DNA from: Streptomyces sp. MA5143a
GTDB lineage: Bacteria; Actinomycetota; Actinomycetes; Streptomycetales; Streptomycetaceae
Assembly: GCF_900290235.1 (NCBI RefSeq)
Contig: NZ_OLMK01000017.1
Coordinates: 48,245-112,244, forward strand
Direction: 5' to 3'
Length of the DNA stretch: 64,000 nucleotides
In this document: positions 57,229 to 64,000 of the stretch, in pieces
Layout of the letters: the number at the start of each line of letters is the position of its first letter
How positions within the stretch are numbered: position 1 is the first letter of the stretch
Made by a program: the position numbers and the translations under genes
The notes under the pieces: model-generated
Told to the model about the DNA's origin: nothing
The model's input: the letters and a program-made list of their open reading frames with translations, nothing else
Database searches by the model: none

Positions 57229-57675
57229 TCAGCGCTCCCGCGCGGCCAGGTCCGCGAGCACGCGGTGCAGCGGCTCGGTGGCGCGGCGGCGGTACTCCTG
57301 GATGGCCCAGCCGTTCCCGTCGGGGTCGGTGAAGTACATGAACGTGGCGCCGTCGTCGGGGGCGTACTGGACGGGCTCGGAGACGTCGAGCCCCCGTTCG
57401 ACGAGTTCGGCGCGGGCGGCCTTGATGTCGGCGACGCAGAGCTGGAGGCCCTGGTAGGAGCCGGGGGCCGGCTTGGGGCCGGGGGCCATCTCCCAGATCA
57501 TGTCGCCCAGCGCGATCGAGCAGCCGGATCCCGGCGGCGTCAGCTGGACGATGCGCATACCGGGCATGACCTCCTGGTCGATGTCGACGTGGAAGCCGAC
57601 CTTGTCCCGGTAGAAGTCCCGGGCCCGGTCGATGTCGGTCACGGGCAGCGGGAGCACTTCGAGCGAGATGTCCAT
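57229..57675 (-). CDS. VOC family (glyoxalase/bleomycin-resistance fold) protein
   Basis: 148 aa with two beta-alpha-beta-beta-beta modules: LEVLPLPVTDIDRARDFYRDKVGF at the start and GLQLCVADIKAARAELVERG in the second half, ending MYFTDPDGNGWAIQEY, whose Glu is a usual metal ligand. Substrate unknown. ATG 57675 with GGAGG 5 bases upstream. Convergent with sedolisin. Confidence 0.88.
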   Translation of the reverse strand: MDISLEVLPLPVTDIDRARDFYRDKVGFHVDIDQEVMPGMRIVQLTPPGSGCSIALGDMIWEMAPGPKPAPGSYQGLQLCVADIKAARAELVERGLDVSEPVQYAPDDGATFMYFTDPDGNGWAIQEYRRRATEPLHRVLADLAARER

Positions 57676-57889
57676 CTGGTCCTCCAGGTCGCCGTCGACA
57701 GGAGCGCGGAAGCGCCGCACGCCGGGGCGTACGCCTCCGGCGCGCACCTCACGCGAACTGCCGGCGCGTCCGACTGAACGGTTTTCCCTCACCGAAGCGG
57801 AAATCCACGCCGGGCGCCACCGGATCGGGGCGATACGGGGACGATCCCGGGGTGCGCGACTCACCCCCGGCGGGGCGGGGCGGGCGCCC

Positions 57890-59125
57890 TCAGCCCCGTA
57901 CCGGCTCCGACTCACGCCCAGGGACGTGCGAGGCCACCAGGCGGCCCACGGCCGGCTGTGCGGAGCGTGTCGCGGTCGCGCGGCGGGCGTCCACCACGTG
58001 GGCGACCGCGGCGACCCCGAGGCCGAGGACGGCGAGGCCCGCTCCGACGACCGCGGGGGACGTGGTGCCGAGGCCCAGGGAGAGGGCGAGGCCGCCGATC
58101 CAGGCGCCGCCGGCGTTCGCGAGGTTGAAGGCGGCCTGGTTGGCGGAGGACGCGAGGGACGGGGCGGAGGCGGCCTTCTCCATGACCATCAGTTGAAGCG
58201 GCGAGCCGGTGACGAACGCGGCGACGCCGAGGAGGACCACCGCCAGGGCCGCGCTCCACTGGGCGGACATGAGCACCGGGAACAACGTGAGGACCGCGAC
58301 CAGGGAGGTCAGGCCGCCGAAGAGGGTGCCCCGCATCGAGTGGTCCGCGAGACGGCCGCCGGCCAGGTTGCCGATGGTCGCTCCCACGCCGAACAGGGCC
58401 AGCAGCAGGGTGACGTCGCTGTCGGTGTACCCGGCGGGGCCGGTGAGCATCGGGGTGATGTAGCTGTAGGCGGAGAACAGCGCGGCGAAACCGGCGACGG
58501 TCGTACCGAGGGCGAGCCAGACGGGCAGGGAGCGCAGGGCGCCCAGTTCGCCGCGCAGGCCGGTCGCCGGCGCCGTGGCGTGGTCGTGCGGGAGCAGCGC
58601 GGCCAGCGAGCCGATCGCGGCGAGACCGATCACGCTCACACCGAGGAACGTGACCCGCCAGCCGAACTCCTGGCCCATCAGCGTCGCCACGGGGACACCG
58701 GCGATGTTCGCGACCGTCAGCCCGAGGAACATCAGCGAGACCGAGCGGGCCTTGCGCTCCGGTGCGACGAGGCCCGTGGCGACGACCGCGCCGACACCGA
58801 AGAAGGCGCCGTGCGGCAGGCCGCTGAGGAAGCGGGCGGCGAGCAGCCAGTGCTCGTCGGGGGCGAGCGCGGAGAGCGCGTTGCCGGCCACGAACAGGGC
58901 CATCAGGCCGATGAGGACCGTGCGGCGGGGCATCCGGGCCGTGGCCGCCGCGAGCAGCGGGGCCCCGACGACGACGCCGAGCGCGTACGCGGAGACGAGG
59001 TGGCCGGCGGCGGGGATCGAGACACCGAGGTCGGCCGCGACGTCGGGCAGCAGGCCCATCATGACGAACTCGGTCGTCCCGATACCGAAGGCTCCTACGG
59101 CGAGGGCGAGCAGGGCCAAGGGCAT
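57890..59125 (-). CDS. MFS transporter, DHA1 (AraJ/Cmx-type) drug efflux
   Basis: 411 aa, 12 predicted helices. Begins PLALLALAVGAFGIGTTEFVMMGLLPDVA, the hallmark of the AraJ/chloramphenicol-efflux branch; LSGLPHGAFFGVGAVVA and the loop-2 type ARMPRRTVLIG are visible. Probably exports small hydrophobic compounds in exchange for protons. ATG 59125 with AAAGG. A stand-alone leftward gene; no adjacent regulator. Confidence 0.9.
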   Translation of the reverse strand: MPLALLALAVGAFGIGTTEFVMMGLLPDVAADLGVSIPAAGHLVSAYALGVVVGAPLLAAATARMPRRTVLIGLMALFVAGNALSALAPDEHWLLAARFLSGLPHGAFFGVGAVVATGLVAPERKARSVSLMFLGLTVANIAGVPVATLMGQEFGWRVTFLGVSVIGLAAIGSLAALLPHDHATAPATGLRGELGALRSLPVWLALGTTVAGFAALFSAYSYITPMLTGPAGYTDSDVTLLLALFGVGATIGNLAGGRLADHSMRGTLFGGLTSLVAVLTLFPVLMSAQWSAALAVVLLGVAAFVTGSPLQLMVMEKAASAPSLASSANQAAFNLANAGGAWIGGLALSLGLGTTSPAVVGAGLAVLGLGVAAVAHVVDARRATATRSAQPAVGRLVASHVPGRESEPVRG

Positions 59126-59251
59126 GGGGAGACCTTTCGGGAGGAGGAGAGCAGGGGAAGGACGGATCCCTCGGGATTCCTCCCCCACTATATGTTCACT
59201 GACGGAACAAACTCTCCGGGCTCTCCATTCCCACCCCGCTGACCTGCGAGA

Positions 59252-60301
59252 TCAGCGACCTGACGTGGTGATCGTCACCCGTGCCGCCACCGGCAGGTGG
59301 TCGCTGCCCGTCGCCGGGAGGGTCCAGGACGCCATCGGCTCCAGGCCCCGGACCATGATCTGGTCGATGCGGGCCATCGGGAACGACGCCGGCCAGCTGA
59401 AGCCGAAGCCGTCGCCGGCCGCGCCCTGGGTGGAGCGCATCTGGGCGGTGACGGCGTTCAGGGCGCGGTCGTTCATGGTGCCGTTGAGGTCACCGAGGAG
59501 GACCACGTTCTGGATGGGTTCGTCGGCGATGGCCTCGCCCAGCGCGTTGGCGCTCTTGTCGCGCTGGCGGGCGGTGAACCCGGCCTCCAGCTTCACCCGC
59601 ACCGAGGGCAGATGGGCGACGTACACGGCCACCGGGCCCTCGGGGGTGGTCACGGTGGAGCGCATGGCGCGCTCCCAGCCGAGCTTGATGTCGACGGGCT
59701 CGGTGGCGCTCATCGGGTACTTGCTCCACAGCCCGACGGTGCCGACGACCTCGTGGTACGGGTACGTCGCCGCGAGCGCCTTCTCGTACACCGGCACCGC
59801 GTTCTCCGTCAGCTCCTCCAGGGCCACGACGTCCGCTCCGGAGGCGGCGACGTCCCCGGCGGTGCCGGAGGGGTCGGCGTTGTCCGCGTTGACGTTGTGG
59901 GTGACGACCATGAGGTCGCCACCGCCGCCGGTCTTGCTGGTGACGAGTCCGCCGAAGAGGTTCAGCCAGACGATCGTGGGGACCAGCACCGCGATCAGCG
60001 CGACCACCGATTTACGGACGATCGCCAGGACCAGCAGCAGCGGGATCGCGATGCCCAGCCAGGGCAGGAACGTCTCGGTCAGACTGCCCAGGTTGCCCAC
60101 GCTGTTGGGGACCTGGGCGTGCAGCACCATCCCGAGCGCGACGAGCAGGGCGAGGACCGCGACGACGACACCGCGCCGCCAGATCCCGCGGTCGCCTCTC
60201 CAGCCGCCGAACCACCGGCCGAGCAGGCGCCGGAGCCGGGTTCCTTCGCGGCCCTCGCCCGTGCCGCCGCCGCCCGTCTCCGTCATGTACGCCTGCGCCA
60301 T
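59252..60301 (-). CDS. Endonuclease/exonuclease/phosphatase-fold membrane protein
   Basis: 349 aa. Three N-terminal helices (VVVAVLALLVALGMVLHA, FLPWLGIAIPLLLVLAIV, VVALIAVLVPTIVWLNLFGG), then an extracytoplasmic EEP domain: VVTHNVNADN, VVALEELTE, GLWSKYPM, AVYVAHLPS, VVLLGDLNGT, RIDQIMVRG and the catalytic end GSDHLPVAARV. The usual Mg-binding Asn, Glu, Asp and His positions are kept, so it should be an active phosphodiesterase or phosphatase. Substrate unknown (nucleic acid, lipid or phosphosugar). ATG 60301. Confidence 0.9.
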   Translation of the reverse strand: MAQAYMTETGGGGTGEGREGTRLRRLLGRWFGGWRGDRGIWRRGVVVAVLALLVALGMVLHAQVPNSVGNLGSLTETFLPWLGIAIPLLLVLAIVRKSVVALIAVLVPTIVWLNLFGGLVTSKTGGGGDLMVVTHNVNADNADPSGTAGDVAASGADVVALEELTENAVPVYEKALAATYPYHEVVGTVGLWSKYPMSATEPVDIKLGWERAMRSTVTTPEGPVAVYVAHLPSVRVKLEAGFTARQRDKSANALGEAIADEPIQNVVLLGDLNGTMNDRALNAVTAQMRSTQGAAGDGFGFSWPASFPMARIDQIMVRGLEPMASWTLPATGSDHLPVAARVTITTSGR

Positions 60302-60473
60302 ACCGTCGCCTCACAACCTGCCGTGCACATCGTCCCCCGCGCCCGGGGAGTGCCGGCAAGTCCACGACACCGGGGTGTGGTGCGGGACTTCGCGGCACCC
60401 CCTAGACCCTAGGGGATGATCGCCGTCGATCCTGCCGCCGCGTGGCGGCCGTACGGGCACGAGGACGAACAAC

Positions 60474-60499
60474 CCGCTGTTCGGAGTTCCGAACAGCGG
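60474..60499 (-). terminator. Terminator hairpin after the TetR gene
   Basis: 12-bp perfect stem (CCGCTGTTCGGA at 60474-60485 with 60488-60499), 2-base loop, 45 bp beyond the TetR stop codon; GTTGTTCG follows on the minus strand. Confidence 0.8.
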
Positions 60500-60543
60500 T
60501 GAACGGGTGAGCTCTGTAACGGAATGCGAACATTCGCTGTGAC

Positions 60544-61179
60544 TCAGCTCGCAGGCGGACGCAGCCCTTCGAGCACCGTGTCGACCATGACCTCCGCGAG
60601 GTCGTCGGGGAGCGGCGAGTCGGGACGCATGACGGTGCGCACGAGCATCGGGCCGAAGACGAGGTCGCCGATGAGGTCTATGTCGACGTCGGCGCGGAGT
60701 TCACCGTTGCCCTGTCCGCGCCGCAGGACGTCGGCGAGGATCCGGCGGCGCGGGGTGACGACGTTCGCGTCGTAGGCGTCCCAGATCTTGGGGCTGGACT
60801 TCATCTGGGCGAAGACGTTGTGCAGGATCGCCGAGGAGCGGTTGACGAGTCCGCGTCGGCGGACGGCCTCCAGCAGGACGACCAGGTCGTCCCGCATGGA
60901 GGTGCCGGGCAGCACCGGATCGGGCGGTTCGGCGGCGCGCAGGACGTCGACGAACAGCTCCTCCTTGCCGCGCCAGCGGCGGTAGATGGTGGCCTTGCCG
61001 ACACCGGCGGTGCGGGCCACCCGTTCTATGGACAGCTCCGAGAGGGGCACACCGTCCTCCAGGAGCTTCATCACGCCCTCGATGATGGAGCGCTCCACGG
61101 CCTCACTGCGGGGCCGCCCCCGCACGGGGCTCACTTCCCGGGCCCGTCCGTCCTGGGCCCAGCTTCCGGCGAGGCTCAC
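60544..61179 (-). CDS. TetR family regulator of the adjacent MFS pump
   Basis: 211 aa. HTH: RSEAVERSIIEGVMKLLEDG, LSIERVARTAGVGKATIYRRWRGKEELFVDVL (about residues 50-82), followed by a TetR_C_11-like ligand domain. GTG 61179 has GGAG 6 bases before; a second GTG about 15 codons in (VSPVRGRPRSE) would remove only the unstructured lead. It lies 89 bp after the MFS gene on the same strand; it may bind the palindrome at 62866-62894 in front of that gene and so control both. Confidence 0.88.
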   Translation of the reverse strand: MSLAGSWAQDGRAREVSPVRGRPRSEAVERSIIEGVMKLLEDGVPLSELSIERVARTAGVGKATIYRRWRGKEELFVDVLRAAEPPDPVLPGTSMRDDLVVLLEAVRRRGLVNRSSAILHNVFAQMKSSPKIWDAYDANVVTPRRRILADVLRRGQGNGELRADVDIDLIGDLVFGPMLVRTVMRPDSPLPDDLAEVMVDTVLEGLRPPAS

Positions 61180-61268
61180 GGTCCACTCCGTCTCTGTCGT
61201 CGCACCGGGCTGATTCTCCCCCGGCCGCGCCCCCGAATGCCGCCCCCCTGCGCCCCGTTGGCCGAACC

Positions 61269-62846
61269 TCAGTGTTCCTGGGCCACCAACTCGGCCTCCT
61301 TCTCGTCCGGTTGGCCGCCCGTCGGCCGGCCCGGAAGGAAGACGGCCATGGCGACCGCGCCGAGGACGGCCACGGCGGTCCCGCACAGCGCCGTCACGTG
61401 CATGGCGTGCAGGAAGGCGTCGTGGGCCGGGCCGACCAGGGACGCGCCCCGGTCGCCGAGACGGGCGGCGAGACCGAGGGTGGCCTCGATGGACTCGGCG
61501 GCGGCGTGCGGGGCGCCGGCCGGGAGCTTGTCCTCGATCCCGGAGCGGTACGCGGTGGACAGCACGGAGCCGAGGACGGCGATGCCGAGGGCGCCACCGA
61601 CCTGGCGGAAGGTGTTGCTGAGCGCGGACGCGGAGCCCGCCTTCTCCCGGGGCAGGGCCTGCATGATGACGACGCTCAGCGGGGTCATGACGTGGGCCAT
61701 GCCGACACCCATGAGGAAGAAGATCACTTCCAGGAGCCAGATCGGTGTGTCCCCATCCAGGACGGCGAACGCGGCCAGCATCCCGGCGATCAGCAGCATG
61801 CCCGCCGTGCACACGGCGCTGTTGCCGAAGCGGTCGACGACGAGTCGGGCGCGCGGCGCGAACACCAGCTGGGCGACGGCCAGCGGCAGCATCAGCAGAC
61901 CGGTCTGAAGGGGCGAGTAGCCGCGGACGGTCTGGGTGTAGAAGACCGAGAAGAAGGTCACGCCCATCAGGGCGAAGAAGACCAGGCCGATCACACCGAT
62001 GGCCGCGGAGAAGACCTTGTTCCGGAAGAACGAGATGTCGATGGACGGATGGTCGCTGCGCTTCTCGAACACGACGAACGCGGCGAGGACCGCGAGACCG
62101 GCGGCGATGGCGCCGAGAACCGTGGCGTCGGAGAAGTCGGCGAGCTGGCCGCCCCGGATGATGCCGTAGACGAGCAGCACCAGACCGACGACGGAGAGCA
62201 GCACACCGACGGGGTCGATCCGGCCCGGGTTCGGGTCGCGGGAGTCGGGGACCAGCCAGAGCATCAGGCCGAGCGCGAGGACGACGATCGGCACGTTGAT
62301 CAGGAAGACCGAGCCCCACCAGAAGTGGTCCAGCAGGACACCGCCGGTGATGGGGCCGATGGCGATGGCGAGGCCGACGCCGCCCGCCCAGATGCCGATG
62401 GCCTTCGGCTGCTCCTCGCGCTCGAAGACGTTCATCAGGACGGCGAGGGTCGCGGGCATCACGAAGGCGGCGCCGAGACCCATGACCGCGCGGAACGCGA
62501 TGAGCTCCACCGGCGAGCCGGAGCCGGCCGCCAGCGCCGAGCCGACGCCGAAGACGACCAGACCGCCGAGCAGCACCTTCTTGCGGCCGAGCCGGTCGCC
62601 GAGCAGGCCCGCGGTGAACAGCAGTCCCGCGAAGACGAGCGTGTAGGCGTTGATCGCCCACTCCAGCTCGCTCTGCGTGGCGCCGAGACCGGTCGGCTCT
62701 GGGGTGGAGATCGTCTTGATGGCGACATTGAGGATCGAGTTGTCGAGCACCACGATCAGCAGGCTCAGCATCAGCACGCCGAGGATCGCCCAGCGGCGCC
62801 GGTGCACCGCTTCCGGTATCCGGGATTCAGGGGCTGCGGAAGTCAT
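61269..62846 (-). CDS. MFS transporter, DHA2 (14-TM) family drug efflux
   Basis: 525 aa, 14 predicted helices. Characteristic motifs: motif D1-like [13 protein letters not shown], loop-2 motif [15 protein letters not shown], and motif C-like [20 protein letters not shown] that marks exporters. Ends with a hydrophilic tail ([15 protein letters not shown]). ATG 62846 with GAAGGC upstream. Transcribed together with the downstream TetR gene. Substrate unknown; quaternary ammonium compounds, dyes or antibiotics are usual. Confidence 0.93.
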   Translation of the reverse strand: MTSAAPESRIPEAVHRRRWAILGVLMLSLLIVVLDNSILNVAIKTISTPEPTGLGATQSELEWAINAYTLVFAGLLFTAGLLGDRLGRKKVLLGGLVVFGVGSALAAGSGSPVELIAFRAVMGLGAAFVMPATLAVLMNVFEREEQPKAIGIWAGGVGLAIAIGPITGGVLLDHFWWGSVFLINVPIVVLALGLMLWLVPDSRDPNPGRIDPVGVLLSVVGLVLLVYGIIRGGQLADFSDATVLGAIAAGLAVLAAFVVFEKRSDHPSIDISFFRNKVFSAAIGVIGLVFFALMGVTFFSVFYTQTVRGYSPLQTGLLMLPLAVAQLVFAPRARLVVDRFGNSAVCTAGMLLIAGMLAAFAVLDGDTPIWLLEVIFFLMGVGMAHVMTPLSVVIMQALPREKAGSASALSNTFRQVGGALGIAVLGSVLSTAYRSGIEDKLPAGAPHAAAESIEATLGLAARLGDRGASLVGPAHDAFLHAMHVTALCGTAVAVLGAVAMAVFLPGRPTGGQPDEKEAELVAQEH

Positions 62847-63035
62847 GCCTTCGAGAGTAGGCCATTTTCGATACGGGACCGTCTCGTATCGAAATTCTTT
62901 TACCGAGGTCTTACGTGCGGGTGCCTGAACGGTCACACGCACCCGCTCTGGCCCTCGCCGGGTCGAGGTGCCACCATGGAGTCGGTCCGGGGACGCCGTC
63001 AGGGCGCCTCGAGATGACATGAAGGAGCCGTGGCA
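62847..63035. other. Divergent region between the MFS pump and panB
   Basis: 189 bases. Left half holds the TetR-type palindrome at 62866-62894 (separate entry). The right half runs to panB through TGCCACCATGGAGTCGG without a clear promoter motif. Confidence 0.45.
62866..62894. promoter_or_regulatory. TetR-type palindromic operator
   Basis: TTTCGATACG (62866-62875) and its exact reverse complement CGTATCGAAA (62885-62894), 9 bases apart, in a T-rich patch 20 bp upstream of the MFS start. Position and size fit the operator of the TetR protein encoded at 60544-61179. Confidence 0.75.
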
Positions 63036-63902
63036 ATGACGCAGCTTTCGGCTGCCCAGACGAAGCCCTCCGACGGCAGCAAGGCGCTGTACGGGGGCAA
63101 GGGCACACGCCGCATCACCGTCCGCGACATCGCCCTCGCCAAGGAACGCGGCGAGAAGTGGCCGATGCTCACCGCGTACGACGCGATGACCGCGTCCGTC
63201 TTCGACGAGGCCGGGATCCCGGTCATGCTCGTCGGAGACTCGGCGGGCAACTGTCACCTGGGGTACGACACGACCGTGCCCGTCACCCTCGACGAGATGA
63301 CCATGCTGTCGGCGGCCGTCGTCCGGGGCACCAGCCGTGCCCTGATCGTCGGCGACCTGCCCTTCGGCTCCTACCAGGAGGGCCCGGTGCAGGCGCTGCG
63401 CTCGGCGACCCGGCTGGTGAAGGAGGCCGGGGTGGGCGCGGTGAAGCTGGAGGGCGGCGAGCGGTCGCACGAACAGATCCGGCTGCTGGTGGAGTCCGGC
63501 ATCCCCGTCATGGCCCACATCGGTCTCACCCCGCAGTCCGTCAACGCGATGGGCTACCGGGTGCAGGGCCGGGGCGAGGAGGCGGCGGCGCAGCTGCTGC
63601 GCGACGCGAAGGCCGTGCAGGACGCCGGCGCGTTCGCGGTGGTCCTGGAGCTGGTCCCGGCGGAGCTCGCCGCTGAGGTCACGCGCGTACTGCACATCCC
63701 GACCGTGGGGATCGGTGCGGGGGCGGAGACCGACGCGCAGGTGCTGGTGTGGACCGACATGCTCGGGCTGACCGGCGGGCGGATGCCGAAGTTCGTGAAG
63801 CAGTACGCGGACCTGCGGGGCGTCATGACCGACGCGGCGAAGGCGTTCGCGGAGGACGTGGTCGGCGGGACGTTCCCGCTGGAGGAGCACTCGGTCCACT
63901 AG
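63036..63902 (+). CDS. panB: 3-methyl-2-oxobutanoate hydroxymethyltransferase PanB
   Basis: First enzyme of pantothenate and coenzyme A synthesis: adds a hydroxymethyl group from methylene-tetrahydrofolate to 2-oxoisovalerate. The 288-aa product has [26 protein letters not shown] (Mg-binding Asp in VGDS), [28 protein letters not shown] and the catalytic Glu in VVLELVP, ending IPTVGIGAG and FVKQYADL. The about 25-residue N-terminal extension ([19 protein letters not shown]) is common in actinomycetes. ATG 63036 is 8 bases after GAAGGAG; GTG 63030 would be too close. Confidence 0.97.
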   Translation: MTQLSAAQTKPSDGSKALYGGKGTRRITVRDIALAKERGEKWPMLTAYDAMTASVFDEAGIPVMLVGDSAGNCHLGYDTTVPVTLDEMTMLSAAVVRGTSRALIVGDLPFGSYQEGPVQALRSATRLVKEAGVGAVKLEGGERSHEQIRLLVESGIPVMAHIGLTPQSVNAMGYRVQGRGEEAAAQLLRDAKAVQDAGAFAVVLELVPAELAAEVTRVLHIPTVGIGAGAETDAQVLVWTDMLGLTGGRMPKFVKQYADLRGVMTDAAKAFAEDVVGGTFPLEEHSVH

Positions 63903-63942
63903 GCCGTCGGCCTGGTGGCCCTACAGCCACTGCGGTACGGAG

Positions 63943-63975
63943 CAGCCCGCCGATCTTCCCCCAGTCGGCGGGCTG
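63943..63975 (+). terminator. panB terminator hairpin
   Basis: 11-bp perfect stem (CAGCCCGCCGA at 63943-63953 with TCGGCGGGCTG at 63965-63975), 11-base loop, 40 bp after the panB stop. Confidence 0.82.
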
Positions 63976-64000
63976 TGGCGTTGGGGCGCCTAGAAGACTC

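Noticed and set aside
63903..64000. tRNA-like look of the last 100 bases
   Set aside because: The only stable fold is an 11-bp terminator stem; there is no cloverleaf or T-loop consensus.

Overview
The window is chromosomal DNA of a Streptomyces species. Evidence: very high GC with strong third-position GC bias, frequent GTG starts behind GGAGG-type ribosome binding sites, and a gene order (lipB-lipA, glnA, glnII, the mal/aglA cluster, glnE, glnA2, panB) that I recall as the conserved core-chromosome block of S. coelicolor around SCO2190-SCO2256. About 58 protein genes are supported; I saw no rRNA, tRNA, CRISPR array, prophage or insertion sequence.

Layout. 1-5.8 kb: a truncated peptidoglycan amidase, a MarP-type membrane serine protease, a GNAT acetyltransferase, a TIGR01777-type epimerase, a GC-rich minisatellite, and an FAD-dependent oxidoreductase. 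5.9-11.7 kb: a large helical-repeat regulator, lipB and lipA (lipoate biosynthesis), a 67-aa conserved protein, a DUF4191 membrane protein and an RDD protein. 11.7-17 kb: glnA (glutamine synthetase I) behind a clear GlnR-type site, then an HtpX-like protease with PspAB and two small membrane proteins, then an HTH_42 protein. 17-27.5 kb: secreted or small proteins of unknown role (DUF4360, a double-psi-barrel-like protein, a DUF1996 protein, a lipoprotein), an ArsC/Spx protein, glnII (glutamine synthetase II) with its own GlnR-type site, a possible leader peptide with an attenuator-like region before a receiver-less OmpR-type regulator, and an epimerase. 27.5-32.4 kb: a sigma-like membrane protein, a TetR regulator, a CHMI-type isomerase and a REC-GAF-PP2C phosphatase.

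32.4-46.9 kb is an alpha-glucan utilisation region. A 1808-aa secreted amylase-pullulanase and a secreted alpha-amylase cut starch and branched glucans outside the cell. MalEFG (binding protein and two permeases) import maltodextrins, AglA hydrolyses them in the cytoplasm, and MalR (LacI family) is divergent from malE. CTTGC/GCAAG inverted repeats recur in the regulatory regions of the amylases, malE and malR and are candidate MalR operators.

47-54.8 kb returns to nitrogen: a PAP2-family protein, glnE (adenylyltransferase that controls GlnA), a small CxxC protein, and glnA2, a glutamine-synthetase paralogue without the adenylylation tyrosine. A DUF3105-DUF305 membrane pair follows. 55-64 kb carries a secreted sedolisin, a VOC protein, two MFS transporters (one with a TetR gene and a palindromic operator), an endonuclease/exonuclease/phosphatase-fold membrane protein, and panB (pantothenate synthesis).

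The most interesting loose ends are the possible leader-peptide attenuator at 22.7-22.9 kb, two secreted proteins that may share a Cys-bounded helical domain on either side of glnII, the 28/31-bp minisatellite, the (CTGC)10 microsatellite, paired copies of a long palindromic intergenic repeat (one of which runs into a truncated Tat-exported gene), and the shared candidate MalR operators.
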